Shown here piece after piece: positions 63,864 through 64,000 of a stretch of 64,000 nucleotides of DNA; within the stretch, counting starts at the first letter, position 1, and every line of letters starts with the position of its first letter. The position numbers were made by a program, and so were the translations under genes. The notes under the pieces are model-generated. The model was not told the DNA's origin. It searched no databases and saw only the letters and a program-made list of their open reading frames with translations. Source of the stretch: Pontibacter mucosus (GTDB taxonomy: Bacteria; Bacteroidota; Bacteroidia; Cytophagales; Hymenobacteraceae); the NCBI RefSeq assembly GCF_003054055.1, contig NZ_QBKI01000004.1, positions 310,001-374,000 of the forward strand. The letters are read 5' to 3'.

Positions 63864-64000
63864 ATGGCTAACAAAGCAATTGAAATCACAGACGCGAACT
63901 TTGATGAGATCATCAATTCAGATAAACCGGTGCTGGTAGACTTTTGGGCAGAGTGGTGCGGACCGTGCCGCATGGTAGGCCCAATCGTAGAGGAACTGGC
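63864..64000 (+). CDS. trxA: Thioredoxin TrxA, 3' end outside window
   Basis: The first 45 residues are visible: [20 protein letters not shown], then [20 protein letters not shown]. The active-site CxxC is WCGPC. Thioredoxin reduces protein disulfides in the cytosol, using NADPH through thioredoxin reductase. The frame remains open at the right edge. A good promoter lies just upstream. Confidence 0.95.
   Translation, partial: MANKAIEITDANFDEIINSDKPVLVDFWAEWCGPCRMVGPIVEEL

Noticed and set aside
63607..63939. 110-codon open frame overlapping the trxA start
   Set aside because: It overlaps trxA and its promoter in another frame and has no recognisable domain.

Overview
The window looks like chromosomal DNA of a Bacteroidota, most likely a Cytophagales/Hymenobacteraceae member (Pontibacter-like; the genus is a guess). 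The reasons are: candidate promoters with the Bacteroidota -7 motif TAnnTTTG; a Rho factor with a long disordered Asn/Arg/Glu-rich insertion; an OmpA with thrombospondin-type calcium repeats; LptD and MlaD homologues; few Shine-Dalgarno sites; and a moderately GC-rich housekeeping gene set. I saw no rRNA, tRNA, CRISPR array or prophage.

Layout. 1-6.7 kb: outer-membrane barrel (cut by the window edge), meaB, then a WD40-DivIVA-folB minus-strand operon, a phosphopantetheinyl transferase and an exported thioredoxin-fold protein. 6.7-12.5 kb (minus strand): a methyltransferase broken by an in-frame TAG, a SirB1-like protein, a four-helix-bundle protein, an acyl-CoA carboxylase beta subunit, MlaD and an exported amidase. 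12.5-18 kb (plus): LptD, panB, a pseudouridine synthase and a desaturase. 18.8-21.1 kb: the conserved rpsP-rimM-trmD-rplS operon. 21-31.8 kb: a pyrophosphatase-fold lipoprotein without the usual acidic motif, two secreted proteins of unknown role, queD-folE, a TIGR01777 oxidoreductase, PBP1A, then a membrane methyltransferase-UbiA-membrane protein group. 32.6-44.8 kb: rho, serS, a lipoprotein, a GT9 glycosyltransferase, PolX with an altered polymerase site, an EVE protein, pyrR-pyrB. 45.6-64 kb: OmpA, Xaa-Pro aminopeptidase, a second GT9, lipoproteins, M16 peptidase, O-methyltransferase, LysM lytic transglycosylase, MFS exporter, dnaE, a broken REP-associated tyrosine transposase (RAYT) and the start of trxA.

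Three layers of DNA structure are not explained by the genes. (1) Six intergenic composite repeats of roughly 490-750 bp (A-F) carry the same non-coding modules in the same order, in both orientations; four of the six lie between convergent genes. (2) Paired REP hairpins with compensatory stem changes occur in or next to these composites, and one pair lies directly upstream of the broken RAYT, suggesting a REP/RAYT origin for part of the composite. Two further GTAG-type REP palindromes are present. (3) The short word AAGTATA/TATACTT is strongly over-represented in genes, intergenic DNA and terminator hairpins; inside dnaE all eight Lys-Tyr pairs are AAG-TAT although most other Tyr codons are TAC. 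Layers 1 and 3 are the best candidates for something not yet described.
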